Assembly (NCBI GenBank): GCA_009761415.1
Contig: QUOL01000008.1
Coordinates: 682,001 to 746,000, forward strand
DNA length: 64,000 nt
From: Sarcomyxa edulis
Lineage: Eukaryota; Basidiomycota; Agaricomycetes; Agaricales; Mycenaceae
Reading direction: 5' to 3'
The notes under the pieces were generated by a model. It was given only the letters and a program-made list of their open reading frames with translations, ran no database searches and was not told the DNA's origin. Positions 45,900 through 59,400 of the stretch are shown piece after piece. Both the position numbers and the translations under genes were made by a program. The first letter of the stretch is position 1. Each line of letters begins with the position of its first letter.

Positions 45900-46778
45900 A
45901 CGCATAACAGGATTTGATAGCTGAGGGCTCACATGGTATGTCTTGGTATCATGCTGGCGTCTCTTTCACATCCCTGAATCATCTTTTCTTTGTCCTTCGC
46001 GATGCAGATGATACTCTTGAATTTCAAATTTTCCCCGGAGTCCCATTTCCCCACATTCGAAGTACTTCTGGAATATTTATATTCGAAATCCCAGGAGACC
46101 TCTTGAGCCTTGATTGCTGTATGTATGTGTCTGTTGAATTCTGATTGGGTGTAGCAATTTGCAATTTCAGCATCACCAACGCCGACGCAATTCACGCGCC
46201 GGTGCACATTCTGCACGGTTATCGATCCGAACACTTGCTAGAGGCAGTGAGAGGCACACACCTGAGGCGCGCACTATCTATCGAGTTGCACGTCAGTCTC
46301 GACCTCATGGTGACAAGGCTCGAAGCTCTAGATTGCCAGCATTCATTCAATGATTCCATTGGGCGAAAGCAATTGGTGTCTGGAAAAGACTGTCCTCGTG
46401 ACACGGAGCTTTTCAGGTTCGCTGATGATTCTGGATGTCAATCTAGCCCGTAGGAACTCCTCGCCTTTCGATCGACTCTCCTTCTCCGGCCACTCCTCCT
46501 GAAAGCACGCATCGTGCCGCTACTGAATCTCCTGGATTTTATCGGATTGCCGGATATCCGTGGTATCCATCTAAACTCACGGTCTGGGTCTCCGTCGAGC
46601 TCCATCAACGGCATTCTCCTAAGACCCCTCACGTCATGCGTTCTCGAAACTTGAGTAACGCTGTTACTTTCACGGATAGTACAAATAGATCGCAGTATGG
46701 TCCATTTTTACTCAGATCCAAAGTCTACCTTCAAAGACACCATTTATCCCTCTGTCACTGCTAGGATCGATCATCATC
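45900..46778. other. Intergenic with a possible decayed coding fragment
   Basis: On the plus strand, 46145-46453 is open (RGTHLRRALSIELHVSLDLM) and a +1 frame continues at about 46450-46650 (VGTPRLSIDSPSPATPPES). Together they could be a frameshifted or spliced remnant of a Ser/Pro-rich protein. I recognise no family. Confidence 0.3.
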
Positions 46779-48310
46779 ATGTCTTACACAATTCCCAAGA
46801 CCCAGAAAGCCGCCATCGTGGCGTCTGCAGGCGCCAGCATCCAAATCTCTAACGACCATCCCGTTCCAACCGAATCTGAACTCAACCCTGGCGAATGCTT
46901 GGTCAAGCTCATCTGCACCGGTGTCTGCCACACCGACTTGCATGCCGCACTCGGCGATTGGCCTATCCCTGCCAAAAAACGCCTTATCGGAGGACACGAG
47001 GGTGTCGGCATAATCGTCGCTATTGCGCCCAATACCGCCAACTCTCCAGTCAAACTCGGCGAACGAGTAGGCATCAAGTGGCTTGCAGGCTCGTAAGTTA
47101 ACCATGTTCACCCGTCGACTCGTTAACTCATGAGGCGTATCTTGCTCATAGCTGCCTCAATTGCGAGCAATGCCGCAAAGGTCGTGAACAAAGTATGTTA
47201 TGACCCCTATGAGTATTCGTTTATGCCTCACTTTCTTATCTGCGGTCTATCTTTAGCTTGCGCTGATGCTAAATTGAGCGGCTTCAACGTCGACGGAACC
47301 TTCTCTGAATATGTGGTATGCATGTATCATCCCCTGGATCTATGCCGTATCTCACAATCAATCATAGGTGTCTTACGTTCAGCATGTTACTCCAATTCCG
47401 GAAGGATTTTCCAGTACCGATGCCGCCTCCATTCTGTGTGCTGTATGCGCTTATACGCTTTATGATTATTCTCGAGCTAATCGCGTGCATATTGTTAGGG
47501 TGTAACGGTCTATCGTGCTATCAAAAACAGTCAGACATTCCCTGGAGATTGGATCGTTCTTCCCGGTGCAGGAGGAGGCCTTGGTCACCTTGGTCAGCTG
47601 CAAGTCTCACTCTCAAACCAACGTACTCATTCCGTTTGCCACTCTAGCTATTCAATATGCCCGAGTCATGGGACTCCGTGTCATCGCAGTCGACACTGGC
47701 GAGGAGAAGAAACAACTTTGCCTCAAATTGGGAGCTGAGAAGTGGATTGATTTCAAACTCTCCAAGGACATCGTGAAAGACATTAAAGATGCTACTGACG
47801 GGCTTGGTGCCCATTCAGCAGTAGTAACTGCTGCGTCGGTAGGTGTCCATCAATTTTCCAATGGTCCTTTTCGCTCAATCTTTTGGTTTTCTTTCAGGGC
47901 TCTGGCTATGCTCAAGCCATTGACTATCTCCGGTGTGGAGGAACACTCATGGCAGTAGGACTACCAGGGGCCGCCAAATTGGAGGCCTCCATCTTCTACA
48001 CTGTTTTCAAGGTCAGAGAATCAGAAACAACGACACTAAGATCGTAGACTGACCCATTCGCTTCTTCTATCAGAGCATAAGTATTCTAGGTTCGTACGTT
48101 GGAAACCGTCAAGACGCCAGAGAGGCCCTTGATATTGCCGCCCGCGGAGGTGTCAAGGTCCACTTCGTGCTCAAGAAGCTTTCTGATATCGAAACGTAGG
48201 TTTTGTTTGGAATACGTTCTTTGTCAAGTATTCATGATCTGTAATTTTCCAGGATTTACGAAGGTATGAAGGACGGCACCGTAGCGGGACGTGTCGTTGT
48301 AGAGTTCTGA
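46779..48310 (+). CDS. Zinc-dependent alcohol dehydrogenase (ADH1-type), 355 aa
   Basis: Exons: 46779-47092, 47152-47192, 47257-47315, 47368-47442, 47499-47592, 47648-47838, 47898-48011, 48074-48195, 48253-48310; the frame closes at 356 codons, near the usual length. Catalytic zinc ligands are in TGVCHTDLHAA and GGHEGVG. The structural zinc set is CLNCEQC...C in GSCLNCEQCRKGREQTC. The nucleotide-binding loop is PGAGGGLGHLAIQYA, and Asp in VIAVDTGEE after strand 2 favours NAD over NADP. Role: cytosolic interconversion of primary alcohols (ethanol) and aldehydes. Confidence 0.93.
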
Positions 48311-48662
48311 TCGTCTCAGAATCCCTTCGTCCTCCTGTGGCATTTGGAACTACAAAATATGTACTCTTAGATATCGGACGTCGAAACCAGAATTTGTGTA
48401 TCATACCCATGGCATCTTAGATAGTTTTTATCACTTGCTCCAAGCAATATATCATCATACACGCTCTCATCATCGTTCTTTGATTATCAAACTAGGAGCG
48501 TGATAAAACATTTCCTGGCTGAGTTCTTTGACACAGTTCATCATGAATGCATGAAGTTGAGGTATAGATAATAAGTCAATAGCAAGAAAGTGACAACTAA
48601 TCTACATAGGTACAAGCTTACTTTAACCGAACGAAAAATAAGAAAGAGACAAAAGTAGAACC
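48311..48662. other. Short convergent intergenic region
   Basis: 3' flanks of the alcohol dehydrogenase (+) and the Swi3/Rsc8 gene (-). AT-rich; no gene seen. Confidence 0.5.
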
Positions 48663-50827
48663 TTAGGTGAGTGGTAGCATAGTTCCGTCGGGGACAGGCC
48701 CATAATGACCTTCCATAGAGACTCCAGGTTGAACTTCATTGATAATCGTACCTTGACCGCTTATCCCTAAGGAAGAGCCGACACCAGCGATGACCCCAGC
48801 CATCGCAGCAACATTTCCTGCATTCTTCGCCAATTCCGCCTTTACCGTATCAAGCATCTTCTTGAGTCCCAGCCGTTCCTCAACAAGCCCTAGCCTCGCA
48901 CTCTCCAGACCCTTCCGTTCATCCTCCAATATCTCCTCGAGTTCTTCGAACTGAGTCATTTTGAGCTCCAGCTTCGTCAAGGTGAGTTTGATGAGAGAAG
49001 CAAGTGTCGATCGGATCTGCGCATCTTCTGCATCGGCGAGAGCTTTGGCAGCTTTGGCAGACGCTTTGAGAGCAAGATCGGCGGCGCGGGCGACTTTGGA
49101 ATGGGGGACAGTTCGTGTAGGTTTCTTGCTTTCCGGAGAGCTGCCAGAAGCTCCATCAGAGCCAGGCGCGGGTGTGTCGGGTTTGCTGGAAGATGCTTCG
49201 GCATTGTCTTTGACATCTTCGTTTATCTCGTCATTGTCGGCTTTCTTCTCCTCTTCGACTTTCTCTTCATCCTCTGTCTTACTCTTGTCTCCGTCTGTGA
49301 GTTCATGCAGAGCCGTTTTCGCAGCCTCTGCAGCCACCCCCGGCCCTACGACGCCAGCAAGGAATGCAACGACGCTCATGACAGGATTATCGGCCTGTTC
49401 GAATGGTAGACGGCTGTATCGCAGGGGACCCATAGACGCTTCTGTATTCAGGTACGGATCCTCAATGGGAAGTTCCAGAAATTTGCGTATACACTGTTGT
49501 GCTGATCTTCTCGTCCCTCCCGTCGATACGTGCTCTTCGATACGAGACCAATCGTCGTCGTACATCTCGACACCTTCCAATAGAGCAAGAACTTCCTGGT
49601 CGGTCCAATCGTCATCGCCCGCAAGAGTGTTCGGCGTAGAAGCAGTGAGTTTGACGAAGTCACCACTGAACATGTTCGAAGGGAATCGGCCATCGAGGTA
49701 ACACGGCGCACATATTTCAAAATTCTTGTCTTTGAGGGAGTGGTAACGTACTCGGGTGCAGTCAGTGCCGCAAGTGTCGCAAGAATATAGTTTCTTGGGG
49801 ATGGTTCCGTTAGTTGAGGTCCCATTAGACGATGCGCCATTGGCAAGTGCAGTGGCTTCAGTGGCATTGATAGGACGGGAGGATTTTGATGTTGTTTGGT
49901 AAATCGAAGAACGGAGCTCAAGAGAAGCAGGAGTAGCGGATGTAGTGGGTTTCGGTGCTCCATTGACGGTACCAGGAGCATGATTTTGAGGACGTGTCCC
50001 TGGGTGAAGAGACTGTAAACCACGGGGTGTGTCGAGGATAACACGGAAATGGCCTGTGAAAGGTGGGGCCAAAGTTGCTGGACGCGCTTCCGGGTCGATC
50101 TGGATGCGACGAGATGTGAATACCGTTGCAAACATCTATAGAGAGTACGCACCTGGTAGTTGATCAAGCCCCACTGTTCGAGAAAAGCATGAACACGCAT
50201 GATAGCGCAAACGTCTCCGGCCAAATTCCGCCGACATGCTGTAACAGTAAGATATTCTGTGGGTCGTAGACGGTATGTGTTGATCATGAAATCGCGATAG
50301 TCCTTGTAGATAGCAGGAGTTTTTGACCTATTCCGTGAATTGAAGAATTCAGGCAGGGCATGCCGCTCGACAGAGTGGATTTTCGCCATGTCGAACCACG
50401 CAGAGTACGAAGGAATTATAACTTCATGTGTCTGCGCGGCCAAGTACTTTCGCGCTTGATCCTCCAGTCGAATACGCGTAGCTTCCAATTGAGCTGGATC
50501 TTCATCGTCGTTCTCGTCAGCGGAGTCAGCTTCTTCGTCGACGTCTGCCCCATCACCCATCGAAACATCTCCAGTATCATCGTCGTCCCCTGCCTCTCCC
50601 TTCAAAATTGTAACTCTTCCACCATTTTCAGGACGAGTGGGGTCGGCTGGAGGTTCAGATACCAAGTTTCCAATCTCTCCACCTTGAATTGGGTCCAATT
50701 CACTTCGTTTTCCGGCAGCGTTTTCGGGATCAACTGGCTCTGCTCCTTGATTCTGTTCCGGGACAGTCAATTTGACACGCTTTGCATCGGAGGCGCTTGG
50801 AGATCCAGGGCGTTTTGGTGAATCCAT
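48663..50827 (-). CDS. Swi3/Rsc8-type chromatin remodelling subunit (SWIRM-ZZ-SANT), 703 aa
   Basis: Two exons, 50153-50827 and 48663-50099, separated by a 53 nt intron; the frame closes at 704 codons. Order: acidic N-terminus; SWIRM domain about residues 135-235 ([51 protein letters not shown]); ZZ-like zinc finger ([10 protein letters not shown]...[11 protein letters not shown]); SANT domain ([19 protein letters not shown], then [17 protein letters not shown]); acidic linker; C-terminal coiled coil (Leu/Glu/Lys-rich, about 570-650). This architecture is that of Swi3, Rsc8 and SMARCC. Role: dimerising scaffold of SWI/SNF or RSC complexes in the nucleus. The intron splits SWIRM just after GLINYQ. 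Confidence 0.93.
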
Positions 50828-51015
50828 AGTGAATATACCCTAGTCGAAGAGATTTTGGTGAAGTTCGTTTGAGAGTTGTTGTTGAGAAAATATCCAAATC
50901 CGCGCAAAACATCTCTGAGCCTGGGAATTCACACTAAATCCTGCTCAAGATAGTGCACACCTCTTCCCGATCTCCCCAATTCGTCCCCAATCCTCCTCTT
51001 GGAATCCCACCTTGT

Positions 51016-53974
51016 ATGGCCTCATGGGTCACAACGTACACCCCATGGGCCTTCGGTATACGTGCGAGATACCGATGGGACCTCATATTGCGGCCATTGA
51101 CTCTTTACAAAGGCCAATTTCGGGCATACAAACTTTCCGAAGTGGCTCAACGGGAAGAATGGCAAAACGATGTTGAGGCATCTAGGCAGTCGTATCCTTC
51201 AGGTCCTTTCGACGATACTTTGTTTGAAACCATCAACCGAGACTACGCGGTCGTAGAGAGTCAGGACATCACACCCGAAATACCGAAAAGCTCAATACAA
51301 ACGCTCGTAGGGCTGGTGAAAGAAGGGCATTTCGAGTTGGCGGACAAGATACGCATCGAACTGGTGGAAATGGGCATGGAAATACCGCTAGATTCTATCT
51401 ACGAGGAGGCTGCGAAGTCTATCTTTCAATGGCCCAATCCCCAAAATCACTATCAGGTTTTTGCCAACTGGTTGGCACTCATACCGAACGCTCGAGTCTC
51501 AGAGACACAGAAAACGTTTCAAGATATCCGCGTTCTCTTATTCAAAGCCCCCAAGAAGTATCTTCCCCTCATTGCGGAATTCGGAGTCATCTGCGCGTCG
51601 AAAGGATACGAGGACATAGCCGAAGAAATGGTCTCAGTGTTTACACAACACGCTGAGTCGTCTTCCGCAGCTAGGTTTTTGAGAAACATCGAGGACGCTA
51701 AAAGGTGGTATCTCAGGTCGGTCTTGCACCTACCCACATCCGTACTCGAAGCTGTGAACGACCTACACGTACCGGAAATCTTCCCCATAAATAACTCTCG
51801 CCCCGAACCCCTCGATACGTCCCTGTTCGAAGACACATCCGATGATTATGATCTCGTTACCGCAGAGCTACCCGAGCTAAACAGAACCTTAACCGAAGCT
51901 CTGGAATCCGCTGTCAAAGACGGCCATTACACCAGTGCAAAGCACATGCTGGACGAACTCATCGCATTAGGGGTTGATATTCCCCATTCCTACATCTACG
52001 AAAAAGCAGCCATCGCTGCCCTCACCACCCGTTCCCAAAGCTACATCTCTGAATTCACCGCGTGGTTTTCACTAATCCCAGAGTCGCACGTATCTAGACA
52101 AAGACTATTCAGGGATATACGTCGTATCATATTCCGGTCACCTGCGACGGACATGGAGCTCATCATGCGATTCGGCATCATCTGCGCGTCCAAAGGGTAT
52201 GGGGACCGAACTCATGAACAATTGTCACGCGTTGTCATGCGTTATACAGACCCCTCTGTCAGCATGAAGTTCTTACAAGACTTTGAGTCGGCTTGCTTGC
52301 GCTATTGGCAGACGCATTTTCCCACCAGAGCTCAAACTGTCATGAGGGGCGTATACAAGGCATTTCGTGGACAGGCCGTCAAGAGTTACGCGATGGCGGG
52401 ATATTTCCACGAGGCTATGAGTTTGCTGCCTCTCGATGACAGTGAATTCACGCTTTCTACTCGTACATACGAGATCCTACTTCGGCAGTTGATGCTGGAT
52501 CACTCGAAGGACGAAAAGAACGATTACATCCGTAAAGTTCACGACCGTTTAAAGCCTATAAGGGCCAAAACCGAAGCGCATCGTGCTTTACCGGTGGAGG
52601 AACAGATCGATGAGAGCCTCGCTTATCTGGAATCACTCATAGAAAGGAACAACACTTCATGGCCTTCTGACATCAATTTGCCACAAGCTCTCCGACGATT
52701 GGGTAGAGACCTTCGTTCCTCAGAATTCCCTCCTCATCCATTTATCATCCTCGACATCATGGAAACATACCTAGCTACGGGTCGGACCAGAGCTCTCTTG
52801 ATCTTACGCAAGAGAGCTCGAGGGTCATTGCACCGAAATGCGGCAGTGTGGGCTTTAACTGAAATGATGTACTCTCTCAAACATCGAGATTATACAGCCG
52901 TAGTCCAAACCTTCGTGGACAACTTTTATTTGACCGGTGTCCCGCGAGATCCCCTTCTCTCCGTGCTCGCCAAATTACCCTATAAACCGGTCGATGACAT
53001 GGCATTAGGAAAGGCGTGGCCTTCACAAATACACGCTTCTGTCGTTTGGCACGCATTGGTAGCACTATCCACAGGAATCCAACCGCTGGAACGGTTATAC
53101 CAAGAACTTTTATCCTATATTCGTAGACCAGCCGCCGAACGGGAGAGTAGTATATATACCAACGCTCCTGTGCTCAATCCTCCTCCCTCATGGAGGCGCC
53201 CGGTCAATGACTCAGTTTTCACTCCGTTCATCCGTGGATTCGCGTGGAAAGCGGGTCTGGCACGTGCAGCTCTGGTGTTGAATGATATGATGGAACTTGA
53301 TATACCGCCTGACGTATATCACCTTACAATCTTGGCTGGGCAGTACGCGGCTCTCGGCGATGTCGCGCGGACGTTCGCCATCCTTGACCGCATGGAACAG
53401 AATAATCCCGCTGTGAAGGAGGTTAGGTCGAGGACCTCTGAATTCAGATTCCCGAGTCCTAACCTGGTCACTTATACAAACATATTGCGGGGCTTTGTCC
53501 AAGCAGGGTCCCTAGAGGCTGCGCAGGAGGTTGAGAAGAGGATGAGGAAACGTACTAGGTACGAACGCGGATCTAACCCACAGACCGACAGAGTCTATAG
53601 GATGTTGAAGGCGCTTCAGGATAAGCAGGCGGACCTATCGTCCGGGGTGCGTTCGTTTCCTTTCGTCTTGCTGTTGATTGTATTGAAATCTAATTTTACT
53701 AGATCAAACCATAAGATGGTCATCACCACTTGCTACCATCTAGTACGACGTCGTGAAAGAGAACGGAATTAGGCTGAATTGGTCGTGTCAAGCACGGCTC
53801 CAACGTTATAGGCTCGTATGCCTGGCAAACCAGCACTCCCGGACTACACAACGTCAAGTCTTAGGTCGCGAAGATGTCCACCGGTCACTGGACCGTCTAG
53901 ACATGTTCTGTGCGAATCCTGATAGTCTTGGATACACCTATACTTCCGCGATTCATCCGCAGCCCGGACACTAA
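51016..53974 (+). CDS. Large pentatricopeptide-like mitochondrial protein, 953 aa
   Basis: Two exons, 51016-53646 and 53744-53974, closing at 954 codons. The intron choice restores a PPR-like end (YDVVKENGIRLNWSCQARL); reading on without it gives an unlikely tail. The start is the first ATG (MASWVTTYTPWAFGIRARYR), a plausible mitochondrial presequence. The first half has two copies of the unit also found in the 31345-33069 protein: LVKEGHFELADKIRIEL with YEEAAK, and AVKDGHYTSAKHMLDEL with YEKAAI, each followed by ICASKGY. The second half has PPR repeats (FIRGFAWKAGLARAALVLND, PDVYHLTILAGQYAALGDVA, NLVTYTNILRGFVQAGSLEA). Role inferred: organellar RNA processing or translation. Confidence 0.82.
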
Positions 53975-54312
53975 TCGCCGTCAGCCGGGAGTATTCCTAT
54001 GGGAAAGCACCATATGCATGGTCGCAAAGAGAGGCAGTGGTCCAGTATGTAGATAAACATAATCGACTGCATACCGACCTGTAGGTAGAAAGTTGGAAGA
54101 GTATGTTTTAGACATAGATGTGACCATGACCGGAAGTAATTTGCAATTTCAGGCAAACATGCAAGGAGAAATTCCGTCGCCGACGCACACTGATGTGGAG
54201 CACTTGAGCATCTCTTCCTCACAATAAGTGGTACCCAACGTCAATCCTCCCCCTTCTTCACCTGCGCAGTATTCTACACCTACAGACGGCACTGAGCCGC
54301 TAGTCTTCTTCC
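53975..54312. other. Intergenic, no gene seen
   Basis: 3' flank of the PPR-like gene and upstream region of the membrane-protein gene. No supported frame. Confidence 0.5.
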
Positions 54313-55874
54313 ATGGCACCATTCGCCACTCTCTTTTTCGCCCTAAACTTTCCCCTTTTCGTATCAGCATACTCTTGGACTTTCCAGAATACCCCTCAAG
54401 CTTGCAAAAATCTCTCCATAGCCATTTCTGGTACTGGAGGGTCGCCTCCATATCGCGTCCTCATTCTACCCTTCGGAGCTTCACCATTATCCAACTTTGT
54501 CGAAGCACGAAAGATCATAGCCCAGTCGTTTGACAATGACACGTCTGTGAGCTTTCAGCTCAAGTATCCCGAGAATTCTCAGTTTGTCGCAGTGGTATGT
54601 AAAACCACGATCATGTTTTTACGGGAGACGCTAGTCTGACGCGAAATTACTCGGTATCTGAAAAGGTCAGCGACAGCACAGGGTTTGGCTCGGGAGGGAC
54701 GAGTGTAGCCGCTATAGTCGAAGCAAGCGATGATTCTTCTTGCTACAATTCTACCGTCAGCGTTTCACCAGATTTCGCCTTCAACATCCAACCTCCTAAT
54801 CAAATCGTTCAATGTGTGGCGACACGACTATGGTGGGATCCTGCTGTCGTCGAAGGGTATGCGATCATCTGTTCTGCTTATATCTACGACGGCTGATATC
54901 ATTTAGACAACCGTCCTTCGTTGGTGTAATCCCTGGTGGCCAATCTTTTGGTATCCCAAACGCGACATTGACTACAGTAGCCGAGCAAGGAGTTGGTTTC
55001 AATTGGACGCCTTCCGTCGTTGGAGGAACGACTCTGTACATCGTAGCTGGAGATGATCGTGGTGCTGGAGCCGGAGGGTCTGCCCTGAACACAGTGGGCT
55101 TCGGGACAAACCCCGATAACAGCTGCTTGAACGCAACCAGCCCAAGTTCAACACCTGGTAGTCCTGCTGGAGGAACTTATGCCACTAGTACATCTAGTTC
55201 TAGTAGTGGTAGTAACAACAACAGAAGGTAATTTCCCTGTACACGCAATACTCAACGTTAGCTGATTCTATGTTGTATCTAGTAGCACGAATGTTGGCGC
55301 CATTGCTGGTGGTGTAGTCGGTGGTGTAGTCGGCCTGATCCTCATCATACTGGTCCTCCTCTTCTTCTGGCGCCGTCAACGCGTATTCGCCTCCCAACGA
55401 GAAAAACCTGTCGACCTCCTTCAGGACGACGACGAAGGCGACGCAACCCACCACAACAACCGCAACGAATTACCTCAATACTACGAACCTGAACCCTTCA
55501 TCATACCCGAACCCACAGTCGCTCCTTCCTCTACTGACGGTCACGCAGAAGGGCGATCTAGTCAAGAAGGATCTCAACTTTTGGGTGCCGCTGGACGCAG
55601 AGCAAGCGATACATTGACGTACATGAGTGGTGCGAATGGACTTGGTCTGGATGGTGCCGGGTCTTCGACGAGTACCGGGACAAGAAAGACAGGGTTTAGG
55701 ACTTTACGGCCAGTCAATATCATTCAGCACGATGATGCCGGACCTTCGGAAGGACCACCACCCCCGGACGAAGAACCAGAGACAATCGAGCTGCCACCGG
55801 CTTATACGAATATCAGGACGACTTCGTCTCCATCCACGTCCGGGTCCGGGTCTGGGTCTGCACCTGCGTCCTAG
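54313..55874 (+). CDS. Single-pass membrane protein with Ser/Thr-rich ectodomain and cytoplasmic PPAY motif, 461 aa
   Basis: Exons: 54313-54594, 54666-54856, 54907-55227, 55283-55874; the frame closes at 462 codons. The N-terminal MAPFATLFFALNFPLFVSAY is a signal peptide. The ectodomain has N-glycosylation sites (NDTS, NATL, NATS), few Cys and a Ser/Thr-rich stalk. The membrane segment (GVVGGVVGLILIILVLLFFW) is followed by RRQR, giving an outside-in topology. The ~170-residue tail is acidic and Pro-rich and ends with ELPPAYTNI, a PPxY motif that binds WW domains. I do not know the exact family; it has the layout of fungal cell-wall or surface sensors. Confidence 0.8.
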
Positions 55875-56417
55875 TAAGGCGTAGGGAGACTTCATTTCTT
55901 GACTAGGGTGTGGTAGGGCTTCTAATTTTGTCTTACATCTCACATCTTACCTATGGGATGGAAGACAGACATACTTTCTTCGGTTCATCATCATTGCACG
56001 TCAGCTTTTTTATTATTTCACCAGTCATTGCATCTAGCAACATATCCCGCAGCATCATGGACATTTTTTTTTTCACGCTTGCTACTAGTATATACCTATG
56101 CGTGTCTCACCCTTACATTACATATCTCGGAGGACCGTATCATGGGCGACATGTACATTATTTACCCCATTCGAAACACGCCCCACCGTACTTCGTTATA
56201 TATGCGCTCCCGACCGATAAACTCAAGCTCCCCGCTGCAAAATGCAGACGAACATGTGTGAACGAGATGAGACCGGCATAGCTTAGATAGACAACGTCGT
56301 AGCAGCAACGAGCAGAAGATTTATGAATTTTGAAGTCCAGCCAAACGCAAGCAATATGATACCCTCCCAGTCGATCTATACACGCGACACCAGTAGCCTT
56401 TCTTCTCCGCTTCTCTC
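55875..56417. other. Convergent intergenic region, no gene seen
   Basis: 3' flanks of the membrane-protein gene (+) and Sec24 gene (-). Two overlapping plus frames at 55910-56281 lack motifs. Confidence 0.5.
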
Positions 56418-59400
56418 AATAGCCGCTACCAACACCGTTGACCTGCAGCAGCAAGAAGAAAAAGAAATCCAAAGGTTATTCACAACGTGCCGCCTCTAGA
56501 GGCATCGATACGCTGCAACAAGTTAATTATTTACCTTGTCTTTCAAAGAAGAGATAAACTGCTGGTAGCTCGGCAAGACATCCGCCCGATCCTGGATGAG
56601 GGCGCTCAATGCCCAGAGCCGAAGTGGTGGCTCTCCGTCTTCTTTTACGATATATAGATGCGGGTAATAGACGCCACGACGCATTTCCCGGGTCTTTTGG
56701 ATAATGGCGTTGATACGCTGGTTGAAGGGGTTTTCCAACACGGGGAGTGTGGTCTAGGGGGAAATAATTAGCTTTTAAACTCACTCAGATAGATCATGCT
56801 TGGGTTTACCTTCCCTCCACGCAGGACCTCATAGCTCGGAAGGTTGAAGACGTCCATGACCAATTGGGGTACGGCGTCACGACCAATCCAGAGGAAAATA
56901 GTCTGGCCATCTTCGATAAGGAAAAGACCATGCCTCTCAAGTCTTTCGGATGTGAGTGGGAGAGGTGGCGGCATGATGACGCCTTGTTCACCAACAGTTC
57001 CCGCCTAGCGATGCACAACGATAGTCAGCAGGAATTCTGACAAAAATAATATTTTGGGATCTCACTTCCGGAGGCATATTATGCAGGGAATAGAACGTTG
57101 GGTAGATGTATGGAATCAAGAGTTGAGATGGTAATGAAGTTAGAAGGGCTTGAGAGTACGCTCGGATATCGGGTGGGATCTGGGCACTTTGGCGAATACC
57201 AACCTGGACAAAACAACGTCAGAACTTTGCAAGTAGTTCAATGAAGGACAAAGAACGGATTACATTCTTCAGCAGTCCAAGAACCAACACCGGCAACATC
57301 TTCATATTCTCCGAGATAGCCAACTGCGCACTCGCACCAGCACCAGCCGCAGTCATACTGCCCTTGTACGTGATGAGGATGTCGACCATCTTTTGGAAAA
57401 GATTGTCTCTACTGTCTTCCAATTTGTGCGTCAGAGATCGCTCAACGGCCTTGTTTGCTAATAGCGTGGCAATGGCTACTTGGTCCGCAGATGCAAAGAT
57501 CTCGGACAAGTTGCTTGTCGTTGGAAGCGCAAGAGTGATGACACGAATGCGACGTTCGCCTGTTCGAAGTAAGTGAAATTCTCAATGAAAAGAAACAATA
57601 GGATAGAGAATCTCCTTGACTCACCATAGCATGTAGTGTGGAGCACAGCAGTCTGGAAAACCACGAAAGGTGCTGTGATAGTTTCCTCGATCTGAATCTC
57701 AATCGCGTACGACTGGTCTTGAGGGACAGCAGGCATGGCGAGAAGATCCGTCGACCTGACGAAGAAGTTGCCGTGGAAAGAAGCCGTCCGAATACCTGAT
57801 TATACACCGTAAGTATGAGACAGTGCATAGTTGCGTAGAATACTGACCTCTGGAGGCCCGTACACGCATGACAGCTTCCAACATGATTGGCATCGCCAAT
57901 ACCTCGCCAAACTCGTGTGCGAACTTGAGAGCATCCTCTGATCTCGCAGCGTTGAATGCAGGGTAGTAGTAAGTCTGTCCAGACGTGTAATGAGGCAGAC
58001 AGGCTTTCAAAGACACAGACGGTTAGTGGAAACGTCGTTTGAAGTATATGACTACGGACGCACCGAGACTGGCAACATCCTGGTACGCGGCACTGAATAG
58101 GAACATGTCAACAGATACCTGGGCTCTCGAGCAGTCGATTGCGAAGGTCTTGTAGAATGGCGAAGCAGCTTGCAGGAGACCAGATTCCTGTACAAGATAC
58201 AATTCAATCTCTGGAACATCTCGAGAGAAAGAATTAGCACCGACCTTCGAAGTTCCCAAAATTTTGGGATCTTCTCTGTTTTTGAGAGCTCCAGCACCGA
58301 TACTGGGCAAGCTGGCAGAAAGGACGACAATTTTGCCACCAATGGGTGCCTTGAAGCATATGTTACAGAACCATACAAGACCTCCATCAGGTATGAGACT
58401 CACCATCAACTTGAATCCTGCCTGCAGAGCTGGTCCCATAGCACTGCCAACAGTGTGGTTTTCTTGGAACATGTCATTAAGTCTCCCGAGAAGCGCCTCC
58501 AGAGATGGACGGGCCTCCGCGAGATTCACGAGTAAGTCTGTCGGTTTTGGTAGGAAGACGTCATCAGTGTCGGAAACAACAAGCATAGTTGACTCGGCTG
58601 ATCCAGGCGGCATTGAGAAGAAATATAAAGACACGTCATAACAGATGATGGCGATTTTAGTTCGTCCGTCTTCGTCAGGGATCCGGTCCAAGTTCTCGAG
58701 AATGGTACGCGTGGCAGTGGCGACCATACCTACAGTGCGATGTATCAGAAATGCCATAAATCGCTACTAAGACGAATTATCTCACCAGATTGAACAGCGG
58801 CGTGGCTGACGTCAATCAGGAAAACGTAAACAGCGGGTTGAGGGGGGCGAACCATGTACTCCGTCGGTGCTACAAACTCGACGACGGCATGGTTGAGCTC
58901 AGCACGAGCCCATCTGTCTCCAGGCTGATTGCGGACTTGGTCCCAGTCGAAGAGTTGAGGTACTTCATTTGACATGTTGCACATGCAGCACCGCCAGCTT
59001 CGAGATCGTCAGACAACCGTCCGGAAAATGGGAAAGTGTTGATCAGGCTCACCGGTTACCACCATCTATGAACTGGACATATGGATTAATGTATGTTCTG
59101 CATCGTCTGCAACGAGCAATGACCGTGTCTGTTACGAGAGGAACCGGTGCCTCTCCATCGTTCAATGTCCGATAAGGGGTAATGATGAGACCAAGGGGTA
59201 TTTTTGCCTTGCCTAGTAGAGATGATGTAGTAGGAATCGCGTTAAGTGTAGACCGTTGATAAGAAGGATCTGCATTGGCGAACGGAGAAGGCGATATGGA
59301 CGCGTTGGGAGGAAGTCGGATCTCTGGTGGAGGTCTGGACAATTCGCGGGGATCAGGGGGGGAGGTAAGGAGATTGGCTGTATAGAGTTGGAAAGACTTT

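Noticed and set aside
48961..49701. 246-codon plus frame opposite the Swi3/Rsc8 gene
   Set aside because: Shadow of the acidic linker and SANT region; Ser-rich with no independent motif.
53647..53772. Read-through end of the 953 aa PPR-like protein (VRSFPFVLLL...)
   Set aside because: GT at 53647 and AG at 53743 give a frame-consistent intron and a better C-terminus.
58215..58260. Possible intron in Sec24 between LGTSK and EIELYLV
   Set aside because: The segment can be read through in frame without stops, and a splice at the visible AG would break the frame.
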